From an uncultured Pseudomonadota bacterium (lineage in GTDB: Bacteria; Myxococcota_A; UBA9160; PR03): 64,000 nt of DNA. Each line of letters begins with the position of its first letter. Position 1 is the first letter of the stretch. The DNA is taken from assembly GCA_900696485.1 (NCBI GenBank), contig CAADGG010000063.1, positions 1-64,000 on the forward strand. The letters are read 5' to 3'. A program made the translations under genes and the position numbers. Shown piece by piece: positions 6,336 through 16,088 of the stretch. The notes under the pieces were generated by a model, which saw nothing but the letters and a program-made list of their open reading frames with translations, made no database searches and was not told where the DNA came from.

Positions 6336-8293
6336 GAGCGCCGGACCTGCGCCTGCCCCGGCTGCGCCTGCGCATCACGTACGCCGCCCTGTTGCTCGGC
6401 TTCGCCGCCTTGACGATGCGGGCGGCGCAGCTCACGCTCGCGGCGGATCGCAGCGCGGAGCGCGGGCGGAACCAGCTCGTCACGGCCCTCGACCTGCCGC
6501 CGGAGCGCGGGCGCATCGTGGACCGCAACGGTGTCGAACTCGCACTCACGATCGGCGTCGCGTCCGTCTACGCAGTCCCGTCCGAGATTCCCGATCCCGA
6601 CGCCACGGCGACGCAGCTCGCCGGATTGCTCGACCTCGACGCCACGGCGCTCCGCGCCCGCCTCGCGCGGCGGCGTCCGTTCGTCTTCCTGAAGCGCTGG
6701 GTCGACGAGGAACGTGCCGAGCAGATCCGGAAGCTGGAACTACCCGGGATCGGAACCGTCACGGAGCCGAAGCGCGCGTACCCGCACGGCACGCTCGCCG
6801 CCAGCCTGCTCGGCTTCGCGAACATCGACGGCGTGGGAGCGCGCGGCGTCGAGCAGATGGAGAATGCCTGGCTGCTCGGGCGCCCGCGGCGCGTCGCCGT
6901 GGAACGCGACGCCCGCGGCCGCCTGCTGCTCGGGCCCGGCCTCGATCGCCGTGCCACGAGCGGTGGCGACGTCGCGTTGACGCTCGATCTGCAGCTCCAG
7001 GCAAGCGCCGAGACGGCGCTCGCCGAGGGCATCGCGGCGTACCATGCGCAGGGCGGCCTGGCCGTCGCGATCGATCCGCGGACCGGTGACCTCCTGGCCG
7101 TTGCGGAGAGTCCCGGCTTCGATCCGAACCACTTCCGGACGACCCCGTTTCCGGAGACGCGCGCGCGCGCCTTCACCGATGCCGTCGAACCGGGCTCCAC
7201 GTTCAAGACCTTCGTGATCGCGGCGGCGCTCGAGGCCGGCGTCGTCACGCCGGAGGATGTCTTCGATCTGCGCGGCGGACTGCGCGTCCCGGGCAAGACG
7301 ATCCGCGATCTCCATCCGAAGCCGATGCTCGATGTCGCGGGCATCCTGCGCGTCTCGAGCAACGTCGGCGCGGTGAAGATCGGACAGAAGGTCGGCGCCC
7401 TCCGTCACCACCAGACGCTGCGCGCGTTCGGTTTCGGCTCCCGCACCGGCAGCGGATTCCCCGGCGAATCGAACGGGCTGCTGCGTCCGGTGGAGCGCTG
7501 GCGACCGGTCGATGCCGCGACCGCCACGTTCGGCCATGGCCTCTCGGTCACCTCCGTGCAACTGGCGGCCGCGATTGCCGCACTCGGCAACGGGGGCGTC
7601 TGGAATCCCCCGCGCTTGCTGCGCGCGCGGCGGGCGCCGGATGGCGCCTGGCAGACGCTGCCGGTCGCCGGCGGCCACCGGTCCGTATCCGCCGAGACGG
7701 CGTCGACGATGATGGAGCTGCTGACCGGCGTCGTGCACGTCGAAGGCGGCACCGGCCGACGCGCGCGCCTGCGCGGGATCCCGGTGGCCGGCAAGACCGG
7801 GACCGCCCAGAAGCTCGATGCGAACGGGCGCTACTCGCACAGCCGCTACATCGCCTGGTTCGCCGGTCTCGCGCCGGCCGACGATCCGCGCGTGGCGATC
7901 GTCGTCGCGATCGACGAGCCGCAGGGCGTGCGGACCGGAGGGATGGTGGCGGCGCCGGTGTTCGCCGAGGTGGCGGCGGCGTATCTGACCCGGATCGGGA
8001 TCCCGACCGAGCCCGAAAGCGTCGAGAAGCCGGCGGCGGCGACGCGCACGGCCCGGGCCCCGGCGCCGCCGCCGTCGGCGCACGGCGCACAGCCGGGCGC
8101 CCGGATCCTGGTCCCCGACTTGCAAGGGCTCAGCGTCTCCGAGGTCGTGCAGCGCGTCGGCAGCTCGGCGATCCGCCTCGAACTGACTGGCCAGGGCCGG
8201 GCCGTGGCGCAGGAGCCGATTCCCGGCTCGATCCTCAGCGCCGGCCGCGAGCGCCTGCGGGTCCGCTTCGAACCGTCCGGGGGACGCGGCTGA
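6332..8293 (+). CDS. ftsI: Septal peptidoglycan transpeptidase FtsI (PBP3) with C-terminal PASTA domain
   Basis: 653 residues; ATG 6332 forms an ATGA overlap with the upstream gene. After a short basic leader there is one membrane anchor (about 14-34), then the PBP dimerisation region (RGRIVDRNG at 60-67). The transpeptidase domain has the active-site serine in STFK (289-292), SSN (342-344) and KTGT (488-491), so all three penicillin-binding motifs are intact. A PASTA domain begins near residue 590 (VPDLQGLSVSEVV) after an Ala/Pro-rich linker. The PASTA tail is typical of SpoVD-like and deltaproteobacterial FtsI and absent from E. coli FtsI. It cross-links septal peptidoglycan together with FtsW. 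Confidence 0.96.
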   Translation: MRAPDLRLPRLRLRITYAALLLGFAALTMRAAQLTLAADRSAERGRNQLVTALDLPPERGRIVDRNGVELALTIGVASVYAVPSEIPDPDATATQLAGLLDLDATALRARLARRRPFVFLKRWVDEERAEQIRKLELPGIGTVTEPKRAYPHGTLAASLLGFANIDGVGARGVEQMENAWLLGRPRRVAVERDARGRLLLGPGLDRRATSGGDVALTLDLQLQASAETALAEGIAAYHAQGGLAVAIDPRTGDLLAVAESPGFDPNHFRTTPFPETRARAFTDAVEPGSTFKTFVIAAALEAGVVTPEDVFDLRGGLRVPGKTIRDLHPKPMLDVAGILRVSSNVGAVKIGQKVGALRHHQTLRAFGFGSRTGSGFPGESNGLLRPVERWRPVDAATATFGHGLSVTSVQLAAAIAALGNGGVWNPPRLLRARRAPDGAWQTLPVAGGHRSVSAETASTMMELLTGVVHVEGGTGRRARLRGIPVAGKTGTAQKLDANGRYSHSRYIAWFAGLAPADDPRVAIVVAIDEPQGVRTGGMVAAPVFAEVAAAYLTRIGIPTEPESVEKPAAATRTARAPAPPPSAHGAQPGARILVPDLQGLSVSEVVQRVGSSAIRLELTGQGRAVAQEPIPGSILSAGRERLRVRFEPSGGRG

Positions 8294-8315
8294 TGCGACG
8301 CCGGAGGCACCGGTC

Positions 8316-9866
8316 ATGAGGCTCCAGGAACTGCTCGATGCCCTGCCGGCGGAGCGCGCCGTGCTGCGCCTGATCGGCACGGAGAGCGCGCGGGACGTGC
8401 CGATTCGCGGCCTCGCCACGGACTCGCGGAGTGTCGTCCCCGGCGACCTCTTCGTCGCGCTGCGCGGCCTGCAGGTCGATGCGCACGAGCATCTCGAACA
8501 GGCGCTGGCGCTCGGCGCCGTGGCGCTGGTCGTCGAGACACTGCCGGACGGACTCGACCTGCGCGGCCGCCCCGCCGTCCTCGTCGCCGATTCGCGCCGC
8601 GCGCTGGCACCCCTGGCCGCGCGCTTCTTCGGCCACCCGTCCCGGGAACTGCAACTGATCGGCGTCACCGGCACCAACGGCAAGACCAGCACGACCTACC
8701 TGGTCGAAGCGATGCTCGCCGCGGCCGGCTTTCGCACCGGCGTGATCGGCACGGTCGAGATCCGCTTCGCCGGCGAGCGCAGCCGGACGATCAACACGAC
8801 CCCCGAGAGCCTCGAACTCCAGCGCATCCTGCGCACCATGCGCAACCGCGGCATCGATGCCGTCGCCATGGAAGTCTCCTCGCACGGCCTCGCCGCCGGA
8901 CGCACCGATGAGTGTCGCTTCAGCGTCGCGGCGCTGACGAACGTGACGCAGGATCATCTCGACTTCCACGAGACGATGGAAGCCTATCGCCATGCCAAAC
9001 TGAGCCTGTTCCGCGACCTGCTGCGGCCCGGCGCCGCCGCCGTCGTGAACGCCGACGACCCGAACGCCCCGCTCTTCGAGGCCAGCGCGCGCGACGCGGG
9101 CGCCCGGGTGCTGCGCGTGGCTCGCGAGGCTGCGCCCGGCGTGGACATCGCGATCCGGCAGGCCGCCGTCCGTCTTTCCGGCACCAGCGTCCAGCTCGAG
9201 CTGCCCTCCGGCCCGCTCGCCATCGAACTCCCGCTGCTCGGCGACTTCAACCTCGAGAACCTGCTGGTCGCGGCCGGCTGCGCGATCGCGCTCGACGTGC
9301 CGCCGGAGGCGATCGCGCGCGGCGCCAGCGGCTGCCCGCAGGTGCCGGGACGCGTCGAACGCGTGGACCCGAACGAGCCGCACCTGCCGTCCGTCCTCGT
9401 CGACTACGCCCATACCCCGGACGCGGTCGACAAGCTGCTGCGGACCGTCCGCCCCCTCACCCCGGGTCGGCTCGTGACGGTCTTCGGATGCGGGGGAGAT
9501 CGCGACCGCAGCAAGCGCGCGCTGATGGCCGAGGCGGTCGCGCGCTCGAGCGATCGCATCGTCGTCACCAGTGACAACCCGCGCACGGAGGATCCCGAGC
9601 GCATCCTCGACGACGTGGCGGCGGGCCTGCACGGCCGCAGACGGGTCCCCCCGGACGCTTTCGAATCCCGAGCGGACGGCTACGTCCGACTGGTCGACCG
9701 GCGCGAGGCGATCGCCCTCGCCATCTCGATCGCACGACCACAGGACATCGTCGTGATCGCCGGCAAGGGTCACGAGGACTATCAGATCATCGGTCGCGAG
9801 CGGCTCCCGTTCGACGACCGCATCGAGGCGCGTCGCGCCCTGCGCAACCGAGGGACCGCGCCTTGA
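8316..9866 (+). CDS. murE: UDP-MurNAc-tripeptide synthetase MurE
   Basis: 516 residues. The N-terminal domain begins MRLQELLDAL with the TDSRSVVPGDLFVAL uridine-binding block. The ATP site is GTNGKTS at 119-125 and the Mur-ligase family HLDFH follows near residue 214. DNPR at 420-423 is the motif that selects meso-diaminopimelate in Gram-negative MurE; lysine-specific enzymes differ here. The cell wall is therefore inferred to be DAP type. The gene follows ftsI by 22 bases and overlaps murF by four. Confidence 0.97.
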   Translation: MRLQELLDALPAERAVLRLIGTESARDVPIRGLATDSRSVVPGDLFVALRGLQVDAHEHLEQALALGAVALVVETLPDGLDLRGRPAVLVADSRRALAPLAARFFGHPSRELQLIGVTGTNGKTSTTYLVEAMLAAAGFRTGVIGTVEIRFAGERSRTINTTPESLELQRILRTMRNRGIDAVAMEVSSHGLAAGRTDECRFSVAALTNVTQDHLDFHETMEAYRHAKLSLFRDLLRPGAAAVVNADDPNAPLFEASARDAGARVLRVAREAAPGVDIAIRQAAVRLSGTSVQLELPSGPLAIELPLLGDFNLENLLVAAGCAIALDVPPEAIARGASGCPQVPGRVERVDPNEPHLPSVLVDYAHTPDAVDKLLRTVRPLTPGRLVTVFGCGGDRDRSKRALMAEAVARSSDRIVVTSDNPRTEDPERILDDVAAGLHGRRRVPPDAFESRADGYVRLVDRREAIALAISIARPQDIVVIAGKGHEDYQIIGRERLPFDDRIEARRALRNRGTAP

Positions 9867-11317
9867 CCGTGTCGCTCGCCATCGGCGATGTCGTCCGCTG
9901 GACCGGCGGCGCCCTCGTGACGGGGCCGGAAGTCGGGAGCTTCACGGGCGTCACGATCGATTCGCGCCGCGTCGAGGCCGGAGTCCTGTTTCTCGCGGTG
10001 CGCGGGCCGAACCACGACGCGCACGACTTCCTCGTCGCGGCGGCCGCCCAGGGCGCCACGGGACTCGTCGTGGAACGGGAGGCCTTCGCGCGCCGGTCCG
10101 ACCGGGATCGGATCCCCGACGGCGTGACGGTGATCGCCGTGGAGGAGACGACGCGCGCGCTCGCCGACCTGGCCGCCGGCCATCGCCGTCGCTTCGGCGG
10201 TCCGCTGATCGCGATCACCGGGAGCAACGGCAAGACGACGACCAAGGAGATGTGCGCCGAGATCCTCTCCGTGCGCGCTCCCTGCCTGAAGACGGAGGGC
10301 AACCTGAACAACCAGTTCGGCCTTCCGCTCACGCTGCTGCGGCTCGAGGACGGCCACCGGGCGGCGGTCGTCGAGATCGGCATGAACCACGCCGGCGAGA
10401 TCGCGCCGCTCGCGGCGGTCGCCGCCCCGACGATCGGCATCGTCACCAATGTCGGGACGGCCCACATCGAATACCTGGGCTCGCAGGATGCCATCGCCTG
10501 CGAGAAGGGCGCCCTGTTCGAGGCGCTCGGACCCGACGCGATCGCCATCGCCAACGTCGACGACGCGCGCGTCGTCGCGCAGCTCGCGCGCACCCGGGCG
10601 CGGCGGCTGGGCTTCGGTCGCAGCGCGGCCGCCGAGGTGCGGGCAGAAGCGGAGACCCGGCTGTCCGACGGAGGGGTCGCTTTCGACCTGGTGACACCGT
10701 CGGGACGCGCGAGGGTCCACGTGCACGCCGTCGGCACGGTGCTCGTGATCAACGCGCTGGCGGCCGCGGCCGGGGCGCTGGCTGCCGGCGCGTCGCTCGC
10801 GGACGTCGTCTCGGGCCTCGCGCGCTACCGCGCGCCGGCGGGACGCATGCAGCGGATCTCCCTGCCCGGCGGCGTCGTCGTGCTGAACGACAGCTACAAC
10901 GCGAATCCCCAATCGATGGAGGTGGCGCTGCGCAGTCTGGCCGAACTCAAGGGCGCCGGGCGCGGAATCGCGGTGCTGGGCGACATGGGCGAACTCGGCC
11001 CGCTCGCGCCGGCCGCGCATGGCGCGGTCGGGCGGCTCGTCGCGGAACTCGGCATCGAGCGGCTCTTCGCGCTCGGCGACTTCGCCGGCGACGTGGTGAC
11101 CGGGGCACTCGCGGCGGGGATGCCGGCACAGGCCGTCCTGGCGAGCCGGGACGCCGCCGACACCGCCCCTGCCATCCGCGCGGCCCTGACGGCGGGGGAC
11201 ACGGTCCTGGTCAAGGGCTCTCGTTCGATGGCGATGGAACGGATCGTCCACGCGCTCGCGCAACCCGACGGCGTGCCGCCGCGAGAGCCGGCCGACGTGG
11301 CGGAGGCGCGGCGCTGA
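9863..11317 (+). CDS. murF: UDP-MurNAc-tripeptide:D-Ala-D-Ala ligase MurF
   Basis: 484 residues from TTG 9863, which overlaps the murE stop; a GTG six bases on is an alternative. FTGVTIDSRRVEAGVLFLAV is the N-terminal substrate domain and GSNGKTTTKEM (120-130) the ATP loop. NLNNQFGLPLTLL, VVEIGMNHAGEI and LNDSYNANPQSM are MurF-specific blocks. It adds D-Ala-D-Ala to complete the cytoplasmic pentapeptide precursor. No ddl gene is in the cluster, so D-Ala-D-Ala ligase must be encoded elsewhere. The stop shares one base with the mraY start. Confidence 0.97.
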   Translation: MTVSLAIGDVVRWTGGALVTGPEVGSFTGVTIDSRRVEAGVLFLAVRGPNHDAHDFLVAAAAQGATGLVVEREAFARRSDRDRIPDGVTVIAVEETTRALADLAAGHRRRFGGPLIAITGSNGKTTTKEMCAEILSVRAPCLKTEGNLNNQFGLPLTLLRLEDGHRAAVVEIGMNHAGEIAPLAAVAAPTIGIVTNVGTAHIEYLGSQDAIACEKGALFEALGPDAIAIANVDDARVVAQLARTRARRLGFGRSAAAEVRAEAETRLSDGGVAFDLVTPSGRARVHVHAVGTVLVINALAAAAGALAAGASLADVVSGLARYRAPAGRMQRISLPGGVVVLNDSYNANPQSMEVALRSLAELKGAGRGIAVLGDMGELGPLAPAAHGAVGRLVAELGIERLFALGDFAGDVVTGALAAGMPAQAVLASRDAADTAPAIRAALTAGDTVLVKGSRSMAMERIVHALAQPDGVPPREPADVAEARR

Positions 11318-12393
11318 TGCTCTACCACCTGCTGTTCCCGCTCGCGTCCGAGTTCTCCGCACTCAACGTCGTGCGCTACGTGACGTTCCGCACCGCAGCC
11401 GCCACGCTGACGGCGCTGTTCCTTTCGTTCCTCGTCGGCCCCCCGCTGATCCGCGTGCTCGCGTCGCTGCGGGCCGGACAGCCGATCCGGGAGATCGGGC
11501 CCGCCCACCAGGGCAAGGCCGGCACGCCGACGATGGGCGGACTGCTGATCCTGCTGTCGCTGCTGACGGCCGTCCTGCTGTGGTCCAACCTCACCAACCG
11601 CCTGGTGTGGATCGTCGTCGGCGTGACCGTCGCCTACGGCTTCCTCGGGTTCCTCGACGACTACCGCAAGGTCTCCCGGAAGCGCAACGAGGCGGGGCTG
11701 TCGGCGCGCACGAAGATGCTGGCCCAGATCCTGATCGCCGGGCTCGTAGCCGTCGCCATCTACACCGATCCGAGTTTCGACAAGGAACTGGCCGTCCCGT
11801 TCTTCAAGGATTTCACGCCGAGTCTCGGCTGGCTGTACGTCCCGCTCGCCATCTTCATCATCGTCGGCACCAGCAATGCCGTGAACCTCACCGACGGCCT
11901 CGACGGCCTCGCGATCGGCCCCATCATGATTGCGGCCGGCAGCTTCCTGCTGCTCTCCTACGCCGCCGGCCACGCGGTGATCGCCGACTACCTGGCGATC
12001 AAGTTCGTGCCCGGGGCGGACCAGCTGCCGATCTTCTGTGGCGCTCTGGTCGGCGGCGGACTCGGCTTCTTGTGGTTCAACAGCTCTCCGGCGCAGCTCT
12101 TCATGGGCGATGTCGGCTCGCTGGCGCTGGGCGGAGCGCTCGGGACGATCGCCGTGCTGATCCGGCAGGAGATCCTGCTCGGCGTCATCGGAGGCGTGTT
12201 CGTCGCCGAGACGCTGTCCGTCGTGATCCAGGTGGTCTGGTTCAAGCTCACCGGCCGACGCGTGTTCCGGATGGCGCCGATCCACCACCATTTCGAGCAG
12301 CTGGGCTGGGCCGAGCAGAAGATCGTGGTCCGCTTCTGGATCCTCTCGATCATCCTCGCGCTCATCGCCCTCTCCTCGCTGAAGCTGCGCTGA
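11317..12393 (+). CDS. mraY: Phospho-MurNAc-pentapeptide translocase MraY
   Basis: 358 residues, the family's usual length, with ten predicted membrane helices. Conserved cytoplasmic blocks are KAGTPTMGG (67-75), the Mg-binding GFLDDYRK (111-118), NAVNLTDGLDGLA and MAPIHHHFEQLGW near the C terminus, which holds the catalytic histidines. It transfers phospho-MurNAc-pentapeptide to undecaprenyl phosphate, forming lipid I at the inner membrane. ATG 11317 overlaps the murF stop by one base, and murD starts one base after the mraY stop. Confidence 0.97.
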   Translation: MLYHLLFPLASEFSALNVVRYVTFRTAAATLTALFLSFLVGPPLIRVLASLRAGQPIREIGPAHQGKAGTPTMGGLLILLSLLTAVLLWSNLTNRLVWIVVGVTVAYGFLGFLDDYRKVSRKRNEAGLSARTKMLAQILIAGLVAVAIYTDPSFDKELAVPFFKDFTPSLGWLYVPLAIFIIVGTSNAVNLTDGLDGLAIGPIMIAAGSFLLLSYAAGHAVIADYLAIKFVPGADQLPIFCGALVGGGLGFLWFNSSPAQLFMGDVGSLALGGALGTIAVLIRQEILLGVIGGVFVAETLSVVIQVVWFKLTGRRVFRMAPIHHHFEQLGWAEQKIVVRFWILSIILALIALSSLKLR

Positions 12394-12394
12394 G

Positions 12395-13768
12395 ATGGAC
12401 GTCTACGCCGGACAGCGGGTGTTGGTCCTCGGGCTCGGACGATCCGGCCGCAGTACGGCGTGCTGGCTCGCGAACCAGGGGGCGCGCGTCGTCGTCGCAG
12501 ACGAGAGCCCCGCGGCGCCGCGCGAGCCGGACGCGGCGCTTCGCCAGGCGGGCATCGAGCTGCGGACCGGCGTGCCGTTTCCGGATCCGGCGGACTTCGA
12601 CCTCGTGGTCCCGAGCCCCGGCGTGCCGCGGGCGCGCTGGGCCGACCGGGCGCGACGCGCGATCGGGGACATCGAACTGGCCTGGCGCGCGCTCGCGGTG
12701 CCGGTCGTCGCGATCACCGGAACCAACGGCAAGACCACCACGACCGCGCTCGCGGTGCAGCTGCTCGGCGCTGCCGGGCTGCGCGCCGAGGCCGCCGGCA
12801 ACATCGGGCGACCGGCTCTCGAGCTCGTCGGTCGGCCGCTCGACGTCGCCGTCCTCGAAGTGTCGTCCTTCCAGATGGAAGCCGTCGAGAGCTTCCGGCC
12901 GCGCATCGCGGTGATCCTCAACCTCGCCCCCGATCATCTCGACCGCCACGGCTCGGTCGCCGCGTACAGCGACGCCAAGGCGCAGCTCTTCGTGCGCCAG
13001 GGCGCCGGAGATACCGCGATCGGGAACGCCGACGATCCGGCCGCGGCGGCGATCGCCGCGCGCAGCGGCGGCCGGCACTGGTGGTTCCGGACCCGCGGGC
13101 CGGTCGCGGCGGGGGCGTGGTGGGATGCCGGACAAGCGGTGCTGCGCGACGCCGGGACCGGCCCGTCCGGCGCCGGCGCGCCGCTGCGCATTCCGCTCGA
13201 CGCGCTGGCCGCGGCCGGCGCGGCGGCGCCGCCGGTCGACGACGTCCTGGCCGCGCTGCTGATCTGCCGCGCGCTCGGCGCGGATGTGACCAAGGCGGCC
13301 GAGGGCTTGATCGATTTCACGCCGCCGCCGCACCGCCGCGAACCGGTGGCGAAGCATGATGGTGTCACCTGGATCGACGACTCGAAGGCGACCAACCCCG
13401 CGGCGGCGGCGCTGGCGCTCGCGGCCGTTCCGGAGCGCGCCGTCTGGCTCGCCGGCGGCCGCGGCAAGGGACTCGATCTGATCCCGCTCGCCGACGTCGC
13501 AACGGCCCGCGTCCGCACCTGCATCTTCTTCGGCGAGGAGGCCGATGCGTTGACGGCGGCGATCGCCGGTCGCATCCCGGTGCAGCGCGTCGCCGATCTC
13601 GAAGCCGCCGTCGCGCTGGCCGGACGGCTCGCGCAGCGCGGCGACACCGTCCTGCTCTCGCCCGCCTGCGCGAGTTTCGACCAGTTCCGGAACTACGAGG
13701 AGCGCGGCGAGCGGTTCCGGGCGGCGGTCCACGCGTGGATCGCCGCGCATCCGGAGGCGACGGGATGA
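12395..13768 (+). CDS. murD: UDP-MurNAc-L-Ala:D-Glu ligase MurD
   Basis: 457 residues. VLGLGRSGRS (11-20) is the N-terminal UDP-binding turn, GTNGKTTTT (109-117) the ATP loop, and LNLAPDHLDRH the central Mur-ligase block. WIDDSKATNP and AGGRGKG are MurD-specific blocks of the C-terminal domain. It adds D-glutamate to UDP-MurNAc-L-Ala in the cytoplasm. It is translationally linked to both neighbours: a one-base gap after mraY and a four-base overlap with ftsW. Confidence 0.97.
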   Translation: MDVYAGQRVLVLGLGRSGRSTACWLANQGARVVVADESPAAPREPDAALRQAGIELRTGVPFPDPADFDLVVPSPGVPRARWADRARRAIGDIELAWRALAVPVVAITGTNGKTTTTALAVQLLGAAGLRAEAAGNIGRPALELVGRPLDVAVLEVSSFQMEAVESFRPRIAVILNLAPDHLDRHGSVAAYSDAKAQLFVRQGAGDTAIGNADDPAAAAIAARSGGRHWWFRTRGPVAAGAWWDAGQAVLRDAGTGPSGAGAPLRIPLDALAAAGAAAPPVDDVLAALLICRALGADVTKAAEGLIDFTPPPHRREPVAKHDGVTWIDDSKATNPAAAALALAAVPERAVWLAGGRGKGLDLIPLADVATARVRTCIFFGEEADALTAAIAGRIPVQRVADLEAAVALAGRLAQRGDTVLLSPACASFDQFRNYEERGERFRAAVHAWIAAHPEATG

Positions 13769-14964
13769 GCATGGCCGGCACCGTCGCGGGGCAGGCGCAC
13801 GGCAAGGCCCCGGCACGCCTCGCGGCACCGCATGGCGGCGTGGTGGCCGCCACGGCGGTGCTGGCGTGCGTGGGACTCATCATGGTCTGGAGCACCACGT
13901 CGCCCCTCGCGCTCGACGCCCCGGTGCCCCCGCACTTCCTGCGGCACCTCGCCGGGCTCGTCGCGGGAGTCGTGCTGGCGGGGGTCTGCATGCTGCTGCC
14001 GCTCTCGGCGTGGCGCCGACTGGCGCTTCCGCTGTGGGCCCTGTGCATCGGACTGCTCGTCCTCACGCTGGTCGCCGGTACGACCGTCAACGGCGCGCAG
14101 CGCTGGCTCTCGATCCCGGGGGTCGGCCCGGTGCTGCAACCGGTCGAGCTGGCCAAGTGGGCGACGCTGCTCGCCACGGCGGTGGCCCTCGCGCGAGAGC
14201 CGAGCGGAAGACGCCGCAAACGATTCCGGTTGCCGGCCAGCGGCCTCGTGCTGCTGCTCGTCAGCCTGCCGGCGGCGCTGGTGTTTCTCCAGCCTGACAC
14301 CAAGGGAGCACTGCTGCTGTTGATTCTGGTCGGGCTGCAGCTCTTCGTGTCGGGGACGCCGATCCGCGCGTTCGCGATCCCGATCGGGCTCGCAACGGCC
14401 GTGCTGGGCCTCGCGATCACCATGCGCCCGTACGTCATGAGCCGCGTGCTGGCGTTCCTCGATCCGTGGGCCAACGCCCAGGCCTCGGGTTTCCAGCTCG
14501 TGCAGTCGTTCGTCGCGTTCGGACGCGGCGGCTTCGCCGGGGTCGGGCTCGGCAATGGGCGCCAGAAGCTCTTCTATCTGCCCGAGGCCCATACCGACTT
14601 CGTGCTCTCGGTGGTGGCCGAAGAACTGGGTCTGCTCGGTGTCACGCTGGTCCTCGGCGCGTTCGCCGCACTGCTCGTCGCCGGCGTGCGCATCGCCGCG
14701 CGCACGCAGGGCCGCTTCGCGTTCCTGGTGGCCTTCAGCATGACCGCCGTGATCGCGGTGCCCGCCGCCGTCAACGCCGCGGTGGTCATGGGAATGGTGC
14801 CACCGACGGGTCTCACGCTGCCGTTCGTCTCGTATGGACGCTCTTCCCTGTTGCTGTCGTTCGCCGCCATCGGGGTCCTGCTCGGCATCAGCCGGCGCGA
14901 GGGCGCGCCCCGGGAGCCGGCAACCGACTCATCGATCCTCGCACGGCGAAGTCGGCCGCGATGA
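13765..14964 (+). CDS. ftsW: SEDS peptidoglycan glycosyltransferase FtsW
   Basis: 399 residues from ATG 13765 (ATGA overlap with murD); a second ATG six bases on is possible. About ten membrane helices are predicted. The SEDS blocks are present: NGAQRWLSIPGVGPVLQPVELAK, FLQPDTKGALLLL, GFQLVQSFVAFGRGGFAGVGLGNGRQK, LPEAHTDFVLSVVAEELG and TGLTLPFVSYGRSSLL. The Asp in LQPDTKG corresponds to the residue essential for polymerase activity in the family. It works with FtsI to build septal glycan. The first ~25 residues are Ala/Gly-rich and probably disordered. Confidence 0.96.
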   Translation: MSMAGTVAGQAHGKAPARLAAPHGGVVAATAVLACVGLIMVWSTTSPLALDAPVPPHFLRHLAGLVAGVVLAGVCMLLPLSAWRRLALPLWALCIGLLVLTLVAGTTVNGAQRWLSIPGVGPVLQPVELAKWATLLATAVALAREPSGRRRKRFRLPASGLVLLLVSLPAALVFLQPDTKGALLLLILVGLQLFVSGTPIRAFAIPIGLATAVLGLAITMRPYVMSRVLAFLDPWANAQASGFQLVQSFVAFGRGGFAGVGLGNGRQKLFYLPEAHTDFVLSVVAEELGLLGVTLVLGAFAALLVAGVRIAARTQGRFAFLVAFSMTAVIAVPAAVNAAVVMGMVPPTGLTLPFVSYGRSSLLLSFAAIGVLLGISRREGAPREPATDSSILARRSRPR

Positions 14965-16088
14965 GTGCCTTTCGAAGCGGCGAACCGGTCCGCTGGGCGA
15001 TCGCTGGCGGGGGAACCGGCGGGCACGTCACGATGGCGCTCGCGCTGGCCGAGGAGATCACGGCGACGGGCGATCCGGTGCTCTTCATCGGGTCCGAGCG
15101 CGGCCTCGAGGCGCGCCTCGTGCGACCCGCCGGCTTCGAGCTCGTGACGCTCCCGGTCCGGCCCTATGCCGGCCGCGGGCCGATCGCGAAGCTCATGGCC
15201 CTGCTCGCCTTCGCCGGCGCGACGATCTCGGCGCTCGGCCTGCTGCGACGTCGCCAGCTCGAGATCGTCCTCTCCGTCGGCGGCTACGCGGCCGCGCCGG
15301 CCGCCGCCGCCGCGATCCTGCTGCGCCGGCCGCTCGTGCTCGTCGAGCCGAATGCGATCCCAGGAGGGACCAACCGCGGCATGGCGCGCTTCGCGGCGCG
15401 CGTGTTCACGGCGTTCGCGGCAGCCGAGCCGGCGTTCGCCGGACGCGCCCCGGTCGAGACCAGCGGCGCGCCGCTGCGTCGCGCGCTGCGGGATGCCTTT
15501 GCCGGTGCCGCCGCGCGCCGCGAACCGGCGGCTCCGTTCCATCTTCTCATCGTGGGCGGCAGCCAGGGCGCGCGACAGCTCAACGACGCGATGCTCGAAG
15601 CCCTGCCGGAGCTCGACCCGGAGCGAGTCGAGATCGTTCACCAGACCGGAGCGACGGATCGCGAACGCGTCGCGGACGCCTATCGACGGGCGGGGATCCG
15701 GGCGGAGGTCGTGGACTTCGACCCCGCCCTGCCGGCTCGCTACCGATGGGCCGACCTGGCCTTGTGTCGGGCCGGCGCACTGACGGTGGCGGAACTCGCG
15801 ATCGCCGGGCTCCCGTCACTGCTGGTTCCCTATCCCTACGCGGCGGACGATCACCAGCGTGCCAACGCCCGCGCACTCGAACACGGCGGCGCCGCGCGCC
15901 TGCTCGATCCGGCGTGTTTCGATGGCAAGCAACTCGTGAGCGCGCTTTCGGCGCTCTTCGAACGGCCCGACGCGCTGCTCGAGATGAGTCGTCGCGCTCG
16001 GGAGCTGGCGCGGCCCGATGCCGCCCGGCACATCGTCGCGACGTGCCGGGCGCTGGTCTCCGGCATCCCTCCGGAGGAGACTCGATGA
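14961..16088 (+). CDS. murG: UDP-GlcNAc:lipid I GlcNAc transferase MurG
   Basis: 375 residues from ATG 14961 (ATGA overlap with ftsW). GGGTGGHV (16-23) is the N-terminal G loop. LSVGGYAAAPAAAAA, EPNAIPGGTNR and the donor-binding LIVGGSQGARQLND follow, then CRAGALTVAELA and VPYPYAADDHQRANA, which contact UDP-GlcNAc. It is a peripheral enzyme on the cytoplasmic side of the membrane that converts lipid I to lipid II. EPNAIPG takes the place of the usual EQNAxPG, a conservative change. The stop overlaps the first ATG of murC. Confidence 0.97.
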   Translation: MSAFRSGEPVRWAIAGGGTGGHVTMALALAEEITATGDPVLFIGSERGLEARLVRPAGFELVTLPVRPYAGRGPIAKLMALLAFAGATISALGLLRRRQLEIVLSVGGYAAAPAAAAAILLRRPLVLVEPNAIPGGTNRGMARFAARVFTAFAAAEPAFAGRAPVETSGAPLRRALRDAFAGAAARREPAAPFHLLIVGGSQGARQLNDAMLEALPELDPERVEIVHQTGATDRERVADAYRRAGIRAEVVDFDPALPARYRWADLALCRAGALTVAELAIAGLPSLLVPYPYAADDHQRANARALEHGGAARLLDPACFDGKQLVSALSALFERPDALLEMSRRARELARPDAARHIVATCRALVSGIPPEETR